From an uncultured Campylobacter sp. (GTDB lineage: Bacteria > Campylobacterota > Campylobacteria > Campylobacterales > Campylobacteraceae), in NCBI RefSeq assembly GCF_938045595.1, contig NZ_CALIBB010000026.1:1-27744 (forward strand): a DNA stretch of 27,744 nucleotides, read 5' to 3'. The notes beneath the pieces are model-generated. The model saw only the letters and a program-made list of their open reading frames with translations. It made no database searches and had not been told where the DNA came from. The translations under genes were made by a program, and so were the position numbers. Below are positions 7,712-14,458 of this stretch, piece after piece (position 1 is the first letter of the stretch; every line of letters starts with the position of its first letter).

Positions 7712-9461
7712 AATCAAAAAAAGCAAGCTAAATATAATTCTGATTTTTTTAGTGTTGCTTATCGTTTTGCTCTCGATCGTTTATTTTAAAGACGATTCGC
7801 GATACATCACCGAGCGCGAATTTAGCGAGCTAGTCCGCGCAGATCAGATCAAACGCGCGCATATCGAGGACGGCAATTTAAATTTTACCTATGACGGCAA
7901 ACGCTATAAAATTTTAACCGATATCGTTAATTTAAAAGAGCTGTCCAACCACGCTTTGATTACGAAGGAAGAGGATAGCGAAAGCGGCGGTATCAGCGCG
8001 ATTTTGGTAATTTTTACGTTCGCATTTTTTCTCTTCGTATATTATTTTGAAACCGTTTTGGCTAGACGCCGCAAGATGGACGGCGCCGCGCGTCAGAGCG
8101 CTAGCTCGGGCGGCGATCTCGGTGATCTTTCGCCAAGCGTTAGCGACGTGAGATTTAGCGACGTCGCGGGCATCAGCGAGGTTAAGGACGAACTAATCGA
8201 AATCGTGGATTTTTTAAAAAATCCTGCAAAATACAGAAATTTCGGCATCAAGCTGCCGAAAGGAATTTTAATGATCGGCGAGCCGGGCGTCGGTAAAACG
8301 CTTATCGCAAAAGCCGTAGCCGGCGAGGCGGACGTGCCGTTTTTTTACCAAAGCGGCGCAAGCTTCGCCGAGGTCTTTGTGGGCGTCGGCGCTAGGCGGG
8401 TTCGCGAGCTGTTTGCTAAGGCTAAATCCTGCGCGCCCGCGATTATTTTTATCGACGAGATCGACGCGGTCGGCGGCAAGCGCGGTATCGGGCGCAACGA
8501 CGAGCGAGAAGCGACGCTAAATCAGCTGCTGACCGAGATGGACGGATTTGAGGAAAATAGCGGCGTGATGGTAATCGGCGCAACCAATAAAATAAATTTG
8601 ATCGACGACGCGCTATTGCGCTCGGGGCGCTTTGATAGGCGCGTTTTCATCGGGCTTCCGAACTACAAAGACCGCATTGAAATTTTAAAAATTTATCTCG
8701 AGGGTAAAAGATGCAGCGCGAATATCAACAAAGTAAGCCGCCTCTGCGTGGGCTTTAGCGGCGCGGGGGTAGCGACGCTGGTAAATGAAGCCGCGATCAA
8801 CGCTCTTAAGCGCGGCAGCGATACGATCGAGCTTAGCGATTTTGAAAACGTGCGAATGAGGGTCTTTTACGGCGTGCAAAAAAGTAGAATTCTAACCGAA
8901 TACGAAAAGGAGATCCAGGCGTTCTATCAGGGCGCAAAGGCGCTTAGCGCGTATTGGTATTCGTTTGATTTCGAAAAGATCGAGCTTTTAAACGATAAAT
9001 TTTTAAACGAGGATTTCGAGATCGAATCCAAAACGCAAATTTTAAATCAAATTAAAGTGCTTTTAAGCGGCATGGCAGCGCTACAGATCCATAAAAACGA
9101 CGCTTTTTCAAATTCTGCTAGAGACGTAAAACAGGCTATCGCGCTGGCGCAAAAGATGGTTTTTGAGCTCGCGATGGGCGATAGCTTTACCCCTAGCGCG
9201 CAGAGCGTGAATAAAATTTTGCAAGATTGCTACGACGAGGTAAGCGAGATAATCCGCACGATGCAGGATAAGCTAAATCAAATTTCAAAGCAAATTTTCG
9301 TCTATGAGTTCATAACTTTCGAGGATGTTCAAAAGATCTGCGAATCTGATGGTGTGGAGCAAGAGGGCGCTTCTGCGCAGGAGCAGGATTTACAAAAGTC
9401 AGAAAAAGATAGCGAAAGCTCTGAAGAAAAGCCGCAAGACGGCACGCTAAATTTCGATTAA
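7680..9461 (+). CDS. FtsH-like membrane AAA ATPase with inactivated protease site
   Basis: A 593-residue inner-membrane AAA protein built like FtsH: helices at 19-36 and 106-123 around a small periplasmic domain, then an intact AAA module with Walker A GEPGVGKT (200-207), pore loop FAEVF (229-233), Walker B IIFIDEID (255-262), and arginine fingers R314 and R317 in LLRSGRFDR. In the peptidase domain the HEXXH position reads Y416-Q417-G418-A419-K420, so both zinc histidines and the catalytic Glu are gone; D482 may correspond to the retained third ligand. The C-terminal ~40 residues are an acidic Glu/Ser/Gln tail. It should hydrolyse ATP but not cut peptide bonds, suggesting an unfoldase or assembly role. 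The start could also be ATG 7695. Confidence 0.88.
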   Translation: MRLNLMEILHKIKKSKLNIILIFLVLLIVLLSIVYFKDDSRYITEREFSELVRADQIKRAHIEDGNLNFTYDGKRYKILTDIVNLKELSNHALITKEEDSESGGISAILVIFTFAFFLFVYYFETVLARRRKMDGAARQSASSGGDLGDLSPSVSDVRFSDVAGISEVKDELIEIVDFLKNPAKYRNFGIKLPKGILMIGEPGVGKTLIAKAVAGEADVPFFYQSGASFAEVFVGVGARRVRELFAKAKSCAPAIIFIDEIDAVGGKRGIGRNDEREATLNQLLTEMDGFEENSGVMVIGATNKINLIDDALLRSGRFDRRVFIGLPNYKDRIEILKIYLEGKRCSANINKVSRLCVGFSGAGVATLVNEAAINALKRGSDTIELSDFENVRMRVFYGVQKSRILTEYEKEIQAFYQGAKALSAYWYSFDFEKIELLNDKFLNEDFEIESKTQILNQIKVLLSGMAALQIHKNDAFSNSARDVKQAIALAQKMVFELAMGDSFTPSAQSVNKILQDCYDEVSEIIRTMQDKLNQISKQIFVYEFITFEDVQKICESDGVEQEGASAQEQDLQKSEKDSESSEEKPQDGTLNFD

Positions 9462-9490
9462 ATTTTAAAATTCCAATAAAGGAGAGGAAA

Positions 9491-10018
9491 ATGGTAAAAA
9501 TAGGTGTTTTAACGATAAGTGATCGCGCTAGCGGTGGCGTTTACGAGGATTTAGGAGGCAAAGAAATAATTGCCGTGATGGATGATTGGCTAACTTGTGA
9601 GAAGCAGTATTTTTATGAAATAGTTCCAGATGAGCTAGAGCTGATCAAAGATAAGCTGATTTATCTTTGCGACGAAGCGGGTTGTGATTTGGTGCTAACC
9701 ACGGGCGGTACGGGTCCTGCTCCACGCGATGTAACGCCTGAAGCGACCGAGGCGGTAAGTGAGAAATTAATGCCAGGCTTTGGCGAACTAATGCGCGCAG
9801 AAAGCCAAAAGATCGTGCCTACGGCAATTTTATCGCGCCAGATAGCAGCGATCCGCAAAAAATCTCTGATTATAAACTTACCTGGCAATCCAAAAGCGAT
9901 TAAAGAGTGCCTCCTGCCGGTATTTCCTGCCGTGCCGTATTGTATTGATTTAATGGGAGGAAATTACATAACAGCGGATGAAAATAAGATAAAAATATTC
10001 CGTCCTAAACGCAAATAA
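9491..10018 (+). CDS. mog: Molybdopterin adenylyltransferase
   Basis: Activates molybdopterin with ATP to adenylyl-molybdopterin before molybdate insertion. At 175 residues it is slightly shorter than E. coli Mog. Landmarks: IGVLTISDRASGGVYEDLGG at the start, TTGGTGPAPRDVTPEAT (about 70-86), MPGFGELMR, PTAILSRQ, and LPGNPKAIKECL. The match over the last motifs favours Mog over MoaB. A strong site, AAAGGAGAGG, precedes ATG 9491. It lies 29 bases after the FtsH-like gene and could share its transcript. No obvious link to the metal cluster downstream. Confidence 0.93.
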   Translation: MVKIGVLTISDRASGGVYEDLGGKEIIAVMDDWLTCEKQYFYEIVPDELELIKDKLIYLCDEAGCDLVLTTGGTGPAPRDVTPEATEAVSEKLMPGFGELMRAESQKIVPTAILSRQIAAIRKKSLIINLPGNPKAIKECLLPVFPAVPYCIDLMGGNYITADENKIKIFRPKRK

Positions 10019-10048
10019 TTCGCAAAATTTAGCAGGAATTAAATGATT

Positions 10049-10054
10049 TATGAT
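10049..10054 (+). promoter_or_regulatory. Candidate -10 box ahead of the metal-compartment cluster
   Basis: TATGAT (10049-10054), with TATTAT shifted by five bases (10054-10059), follows an AT-rich stretch after mog. Start of transcription would be near 10061 and AAGGA sits just before ATG 10084. The segment 10042-10060 has a loose dyad (AATGAT ... ATTATT) reminiscent of a Fur site but matches the classic 19-bp consensus at only about half of the positions. Confidence 0.4.
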
Positions 10055-10083
10055 ATTATTTGGGCGCAAATTTAAGGAAAAAT

Positions 10084-10401
10084 ATGAAAATAAATCACAA
10101 CGATATTTTGGAATTTCATAAGTATTTTAGCAAAATCAGCCACAGCAAAGGTCGTATCCGTATCCGCGTAAGTCCCAAGATTAGGGAGTTGCGAGATAGC
10201 GTGAGCGAGGAGAGCCTGAAGGCTAAAATAGCTGCAATTCGCGGGATAAAAGAGTATAAATTTAACTCTCTAATCGGCTCGCTGACGATTCACTACGACG
10301 AAAATATTTTTCCGATGCACCTTTGGGAGCAGTTTTTAAGCGGCATCAGTTCGCCTGAGCTAATAGCGCTCGTAAATTCCAATATAGAGGCGATTTCTTG
10401 A
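10084..10401 (+). CDS. Stand-alone HMA-like domain protein (fez-type cluster)
   Basis: A 105-residue protein that is essentially one ferredoxin-like domain: strand SKGRIRIRVS (about 21-30), a helix to ~53, strand IKEYKFNSLIGSLTIHYD (55-72), then a helix. The same pattern opens the P-type ATPase at 12377 (KTRLRIKVAG ... RFNAKIGSLILRLD), so the two domains are paralogous. Neither has the CxxC that binds metal in classic HMA domains, which fits the HMA_2-like group. It may dock to the ATPase or to other cluster proteins. ATG 10084 with AAGGAAAA was preferred to the in-frame TTG 10060. The last bases overlap the next start as TTGA. Confidence 0.7.
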   Translation: MKINHNDILEFHKYFSKISHSKGRIRIRVSPKIRELRDSVSEESLKAKIAAIRGIKEYKFNSLIGSLTIHYDENIFPMHLWEQFLSGISSPELIALVNSNIEAIS

Positions 10402-11009
10402 GCGAAGAAGCATTGCGTAGCACCAAAAAATCGCGTAGAATTTCTAATAAATCTCGGAATTTAAATGAGGCTCAAATTGCAAATATCGCTCTTTTGCTCG
10501 AAAAAGAGGCACAAATTTTTCAGTTTTATTCGCTGGGCGCAGTTAAATTTCAAGATAAAAAGTTAGGAGAGATTCTATCTTTACGAGCTGGATTACTTGA
10601 GCGGATGCTAGATTTTGCAAATTCTTGCGGGCTTGGTGCTACGCCTCCTGAAAATAGCAGTGAGGCACTGGTTGCAAAAGGTCTAAATGAGTTTTTGGCT
10701 TCGGCACTTTTGATAGAAAAAAGCTCTATGATGTTTTATGACGATCTAATTAATTCGTGCAAGAACGCGGAATTTAAAGAGCTGCTGTATAAGGCGCAGG
10801 CGGTTTCGTATAATGAAATTTTGCCGATTTTAAAAGAATTAAATTCTAAATGCGAGGTTGATTCAAATTCTTTGAATTTAACTGATTTGTTAAATGAAAT
10901 TTTAAAAAATCCGCAGGAATTAGAGCGGATATTTCAAAAATACGATTTGCAAAATATCTTAAATAGCGCATTTTCCAATTTAATTAAAGGAATTTTGCAG
11001 AAAAATTAA
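10398..11009 (+). CDS. Ferritin-like helical protein lacking the usual His ligands
   Basis: A 203-residue, almost wholly helical soluble protein. After a basic N terminus the pattern resembles a rubrerythrin/ferritin-like bundle: helix 1 with E37 and Y44 (E-x6-Y), helix 2 with E68, helix 3 with E107 and Y114 (E-x6-Y again), helix 4 with E140. The E37-E68 and E107-E140 distances (31 and 33) are like those of rubrerythrin. The histidines expected three residues after E68 and E140 are absent (L71, P143), so a standard diiron site is doubtful. The C-terminal ~50 residues are an extra helical part. The start is TTG 10398 with AGAGG 7 bases upstream. The gene is clearly AT-rich (10441-10500 is 33% GC). 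Iron binding is inference only. Confidence 0.6.
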   Translation: MSEEALRSTKKSRRISNKSRNLNEAQIANIALLLEKEAQIFQFYSLGAVKFQDKKLGEILSLRAGLLERMLDFANSCGLGATPPENSSEALVAKGLNEFLASALLIEKSSMMFYDDLINSCKNAEFKELLYKAQAVSYNEILPILKELNSKCEVDSNSLNLTDLLNEILKNPQELERIFQKYDLQNILNSAFSNLIKGILQKN

Positions 11010-11016
11010 ATTAGGA

Positions 11017-11045
11017 TTGCAAAAATCTAAAAAAGTCGCTATAAT
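11017..11045 (+). promoter_or_regulatory. Internal promoter of the cluster
   Basis: TTGCAA (11017-11022) and TATAAT (11040-11045) are 17 bases apart, an unusually complete -35/-10 pair. Transcription would start near 11052, ahead of ATG 11105. It would allow the membrane proteins and ATPase to be made independently of the first two genes. Confidence 0.65.
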
Positions 11046-11058
11046 ATCAAAATCTATG

Positions 11059-11080
11059 TAAAGTTGATAAAATGACTTTA
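11059..11080. promoter_or_regulatory. Candidate operator (inverted repeat)
   Basis: TAAAGT (11059-11064) and ACTTTA (11075-11080) are exact inverted repeats 10 bases apart, lying just after the predicted transcript start and before the AAGGAG site. The right arm overlaps a second TATAAT (11079-11084). The position suits a repressor site. In AT-rich DNA a six-base arm can arise by chance. Confidence 0.35.
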
Positions 11081-11104
11081 TAATCTTAACACAAGGAGAA
11101 TGAA

Positions 11105-11584
11105 ATGCCGATCCCATTTCTAGCAGGTTTTGCGCTTGGTTGTGCGGCGGTTTACGCTTATAACAATCGAGATAAAATCAAAGAAGGTGCGAATAAAATC
11201 GTTAGCAGTAAAAGCGTCGAGGAGCTAAAAAATAGCGTCAAAGGCGGAGCAGAAAAATTAAGCAAAAAATCAAAAGAAATTTTTGCGGAAGCCAAAGAAG
11301 GCCTAGACGATGTCGCTGAGGCGGTAAAAAGTAAAAGAAAGTCTGGCGGTAAAAAAGCTGCGACAAGTAGCGATAGCACTGCAAAAAAAACCAGAAAAAA
11401 GCCGGGACCAAAACCTGGATTTAAAAGAACTAAAAAATCCACCGCGAGCGCTAAGACTGGCGCAACACCGGTAGGTGAGACATCCGCAGCATCTACTACT
11501 CCGCTTAATATCCCGCAGATCGTAAAAATGGACGATAATTCTTCGGCTAAATTTACGTCCGCAGACGATAAATCAGAAAAATAG
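11105..11584 (+). CDS. YtxH-like membrane-anchored protein with basic tail
   Basis: A 159-residue protein with a short N-terminal membrane segment (about 4-20; F5-x2-G8-x2-L11-G12-x-A14-A15-x-Y17), a Lys/Glu-rich amphipathic helix (about 22-77), then a strongly basic low-complexity region (78-117) containing RKKPGPKPGFKRTKK, and a Ser/Thr-rich end. The order anchor-helix-disordered tail is like YtxH-domain proteins. The basic tail could bind nucleic acid, phosphate or polyphosphate; the last gene of the cluster also has a basic tail. The membrane motif recurs in the protein at 11888. AAGGAG is 6 bases before ATG. No function can be named; a scaffold role in the cluster is inference. Confidence 0.7.
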   Translation: MPIPFLAGFALGCAAVYAYNNRDKIKEGANKIVSSKSVEELKNSVKGGAEKLSKKSKEIFAEAKEGLDDVAEAVKSKRKSGGKKAATSSDSTAKKTRKKPGPKPGFKRTKKSTASAKTGATPVGETSAASTTPLNIPQIVKMDDNSSAKFTSADDKSEK

Positions 11585-11592
11585 AGGCCTAA

Positions 11593-11895
11593 ATGAATAG
11601 ATCACTTACGACACAGCGTTCGCCGCTGGATCACGTTTTAAGCGGCGCTATAGCAGGGGCGATCGGCGGTTGCGCCGTAGAGCTCGTTAAAGCAAAAGAA
11701 GGCAAGAGCAAGTCTAAAGCGATTCGAGATGCGCTAGATATAGCGCTAAGCGGCGGTATCATCGGCGGCGGCGCGATTTACAGCGCAAATAAGCTCGTAC
11801 AAGGCGAGTATCTACGCGCAGCGGCAGGCGTCGCAGTATGCGTAGGCGCGCTCATTGCGGGTAGAAATTTTATTCTTAAGGTAGGCAATGAGTAA
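11593..11895 (+). CDS. Small glycine-rich (glycine-zipper) membrane protein
   Basis: A 100-residue protein with three short hydrophobic Gly/Ala-rich stretches: about 13-33 (SGAIAGAIGG), 50-66 (LSGGIIGGGAIYSA) and 75-92 (AAAGVAVCVGALIAG), separated by charged loops (KAKEGKSKSK). Repeated GxxxG-like spacing suggests tight helix packing or oligomers, as in proteins that bend or coat membranes. It starts 8 bases after the previous stop and its last eight bases overlap the next gene (ATGAGTAA), so it is surely cotranscribed. I do not recognise a named family. It could be a compartment-membrane protein or a scaffold for the ATPase. Confidence 0.65.
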   Translation: MNRSLTTQRSPLDHVLSGAIAGAIGGCAVELVKAKEGKSKSKAIRDALDIALSGGIIGGGAIYSANKLVQGEYLRAAAGVAVCVGALIAGRNFILKVGNE

Positions 11896-12373
11896 TCCGT
11901 ATATCACAAAAAAAGATTTGAAAGAAATTCTAGACGATTACGATTTTGGTGGCAATAAATATTCTAGCGACTCTGCGGGCGGCTTTGCCGGCGATGATAA
12001 GCTCGGCGGTTGGGCAAAATGGATAAATGAGCGGGTAAATTCCGCACCTTTTAACGGCTCAGTTTCTGACAATGGCTCGGATAATAAAGATTCCGTCGCC
12101 CAAAGCTCAAGTGATGTAAATTCTACTCAAGGCTCCGCTTTCGGTGGAATTTTTAATTCCATGAGTAGCAGGCAAAACGCGAACGGCTTATTCGGTAGCA
12201 ACTCATTTATCACAGGCATCGTTCTAGGGGCTGCGGCGACCTATTTTCTCACCGACGAAAACGCGCAAAAAAAGCTTTTTAAGCTCATCGCAAAGGGTAC
12301 CGAGATGTTTCAGATGGGCGTTGAAGAGATGAAGGAGCGATTCGAAGACGCCAAGGCAGAGATGCAAGAGTAG
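11888..12373 (+). CDS. Second YtxH-like membrane protein with Ser/Asn/Gly-rich N terminus
   Basis: A 161-residue protein. Residues 1-50 are acidic and partly helical (YITKKDLKEILDDYDF), 51-105 are low-complexity Ser/Asn/Gly and probably disordered. A membrane segment spans 106-121 (F107-x2-G110-x2-L113-G114-x-A116-A117-x-Y119), the same motif as at the N terminus of the 11105 protein. Residues 124-161 form an amphipathic helix (LFKLIAKGTEMFQMGVEEM). The two proteins thus share an anchor but carry different soluble parts, one basic and one acidic. It precedes the ATPase by three bases. Function not recognised. Confidence 0.68.
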   Translation: MSNPYITKKDLKEILDDYDFGGNKYSSDSAGGFAGDDKLGGWAKWINERVNSAPFNGSVSDNGSDNKDSVAQSSSDVNSTQGSAFGGIFNSMSSRQNANGLFGSNSFITGIVLGAAATYFLTDENAQKKLFKLIAKGTEMFQMGVEEMKERFEDAKAEMQE

Positions 12374-12376
12374 TTT

Positions 12377-14458
12377 ATGCAAAATTTTAAAATTTTACAT
12401 GAGACTAAAACTAGACTACGCATAAAGGTCGCGGGCTTTAAAGGGCTTGATACGAGCGCGCTGCAAAAAGCTGCTGCGATGCTTGAAGGCGTAACTGAAG
12501 CTAGATTTAACGCTAAAATCGGCTCTTTGATCCTTAGGCTTGACGCGGGTGCAAATAAGGCGGGAATTCTAAAGCAACTTGAAGATTTAAATTTAAGCGA
12601 GCTAAAATCAATTATCCCCGCTAACCATAAAAATTTGCCAAGCAAAAACGAATTTATTTTAGCGCTTCTTGCGTTGGGGGGAAATTTAATCTTTCGCACT
12701 TCGCCTTTAGCGCGCTCATTTAGCATAGTAGCGTGCGTGCCTATCTTAAAAGAGGGTATTAAAGAAAGCTTTCGCCACGGGCTTACTTCAAAGGGCTTGG
12801 AGGCTGCTGCTGTGGGGATTTCGCTCGCTCGCGGCGACGTATTTGCCGCAAACAGCACCAACGCGATGCTCGCTCTTGGCGAATACATGGAGGAAAGCAC
12901 CGTTTATAAAAGCGACGATCTGATCCGCGAGCTCGCCCGCCCGGACATCGCCGAGGCGTGGGTCGAGATAGATCAAAACGGCAAAAAGACCGAGGTCAAA
13001 ATCGCAACTTCCAAGCTAAAGGTAGGCGATATCGTGGTCGTGGGAGCGGGCGACGTTATAGCCGTGGACGGACACGTCGTAAGCGGCGAAGCGATGATAA
13101 ATCAAGCCAATATGACGGGCGAGTCGGTCGCGGTGAAAAAATCTCGCGGCGATAGCGTGCTAAGCGGCACGATCGTGGAGGAGGGCAGGATCCGTATCTG
13201 GGCGGAAAACGTCGGCGAAAACACCTCCACGCAGCGCATCAAGCACTACATCACGGCGTCGCTGAATGAGCGCTCCAGCATCGGCATGCATACGACCCAC
13301 CTGGCCTACAAGCTCGTGCCGGTAACCTTCGGGCTTGCGGGCGTGTCCTATCTGATAAATCGAAATTTTATGAGCGTAGCTTCGGTGCTGCAGGCGGACT
13401 ACTCGTGTGCGCTTAAGTTGCCTACGCCGGTTGCTTTTAAGTCAAGCATTTCAAAGGCGGGCAAGAACGGGATTTTGATCAAAGGCGCCAAGGCTCTTGA
13501 GTCGCTTGCGAGCGCCGATACCTTCGTATTCGATAAGACGGGCACGCTTACGTACGGCAACCTGGAGGTCGCCGAGATCATATCGTTTGACGAGCGCTTT
13601 AGCAAAAACGATATTTTAAATTTAACCGCGAGCGCCGAGGAGCATTACTTTCACCCCGTAGCCGAGGCGATCGTGGATGCGGCTAAAAAGCATGGCTTTA
13701 TCCACAAACACCACGACGAGGTGGAATTCGTCGTTGCTCACGGCGTTAAGACCAGCATCGAAGGCAAAAAGCTCATCATCGGCTCGCGCCACTTCCTCGA
13801 AGACGACGAGATGATCTCGTTTGCGGCGCATGAGCAGACCATCGATCTTGCGATGCAAAAGGGGCTCGCGCTGCTTTACATCGCATTTGACGGCAGACTT
13901 TTGGGGCTCATCGGGCTTAGAGACGAGGTGCGCGCAAACGCTCGCGCCGTCATAGCTAGGCTCCGTGAGCTGGGTGCAGAGCAGATCGTCATGTTAAGTG
14001 GCGACGTGAAATCAAAAGCCCGCGCCGTAGCCAAAAAGCTCGGCGTAGATCGCTATTACGGTGAGCTGTTGCCGACGCAAAAGACCGAAATCTTAGAACA
14101 GCTGAAAGCCGAGGGGCGAAAGGTAGTCTTCGTGGGCGACGGCATAAACGATGCGCCGAGCCTGATGAAGGCGGATATCGGCATCAGCATGCTAAACGGC
14201 GCCGAGATCGCCAAGGCTTCCGCGCAGATCGGGCTTTTGAAAAACGACATCGAGGGCGTCGCGCAGGTAAAGGCGCTGGCCAACGACACGCTGCGGCTCG
14301 TAAATCGAAATTTCAACGCCACCGTGGGGATAAATTCGATCATTTTATTTTTGGCGACCTTCGGCGCGCTAAGTCCCGTAGCTACGGCGCTGCTGCACAA
14401 CGGCACGACGATAGGACTACTACTGAATTCCATCAAAGGGGTAAAATTTGAGCATTGA
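12377..14458 (+). CDS. Heavy-metal P1B-type ATPase, non-CPC type (FezB-like candidate)
   Basis: A 693-residue metal pump. Residues 1-80 are an HMA-like domain without CxxC. Hydrophobic segments at about 92-107, 110-124 and 141-168 precede the actuator domain with TGES (247-250). Helices near 311-345 carry Y342-S343-C344-A345-L346-K347-L348-P349, where copper/zinc pumps have CPC. Then come phosphorylation site D386 (DKTGT), H426-P427 of the nucleotide domain, GDGINDAP (587-594) and two final helices ending in LLHNGTTIGLLLNS. All catalytic residues are present. The non-CPC site and the setting recall P1B-6 ATPases such as FezB, which load iron into ferrosomes; from sequence alone the metal is not proven. 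A His cluster (H439, H443, H445, H446) is unusual. Confidence 0.9.
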   Translation: MQNFKILHETKTRLRIKVAGFKGLDTSALQKAAAMLEGVTEARFNAKIGSLILRLDAGANKAGILKQLEDLNLSELKSIIPANHKNLPSKNEFILALLALGGNLIFRTSPLARSFSIVACVPILKEGIKESFRHGLTSKGLEAAAVGISLARGDVFAANSTNAMLALGEYMEESTVYKSDDLIRELARPDIAEAWVEIDQNGKKTEVKIATSKLKVGDIVVVGAGDVIAVDGHVVSGEAMINQANMTGESVAVKKSRGDSVLSGTIVEEGRIRIWAENVGENTSTQRIKHYITASLNERSSIGMHTTHLAYKLVPVTFGLAGVSYLINRNFMSVASVLQADYSCALKLPTPVAFKSSISKAGKNGILIKGAKALESLASADTFVFDKTGTLTYGNLEVAEIISFDERFSKNDILNLTASAEEHYFHPVAEAIVDAAKKHGFIHKHHDEVEFVVAHGVKTSIEGKKLIIGSRHFLEDDEMISFAAHEQTIDLAMQKGLALLYIAFDGRLLGLIGLRDEVRANARAVIARLRELGAEQIVMLSGDVKSKARAVAKKLGVDRYYGELLPTQKTEILEQLKAEGRKVVFVGDGINDAPSLMKADIGISMLNGAEIAKASAQIGLLKNDIEGVAQVKALANDTLRLVNRNFNATVGINSIILFLATFGALSPVATALLHNGTTIGLLLNSIKGVKFEH

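Noticed and set aside
8913..8950. FtsH-like gene as the housekeeping FtsH protease
   Set aside because: The HEXXH motif is absent (YQGAK), so it cannot be the active protease; a true ftsH should exist elsewhere.
10042..10060. Annotating a Fur box as a firm feature
   Set aside because: Only about half of the 19 positions match and the region is very AT-rich; kept only as a low-interest observation.
10060..10083. TTG start eight codons upstream of the HMA-like protein
   Set aside because: It overlaps the promoter, and AAGGAAAA directly precedes ATG 10084.
12310..12900. Minus-strand open frame of ~196 codons opposite the ATPase start
   Set aside because: Ser/Ala/Phe-rich antisense shadow of a strongly supported gene; no ribosome site or homologous pattern.
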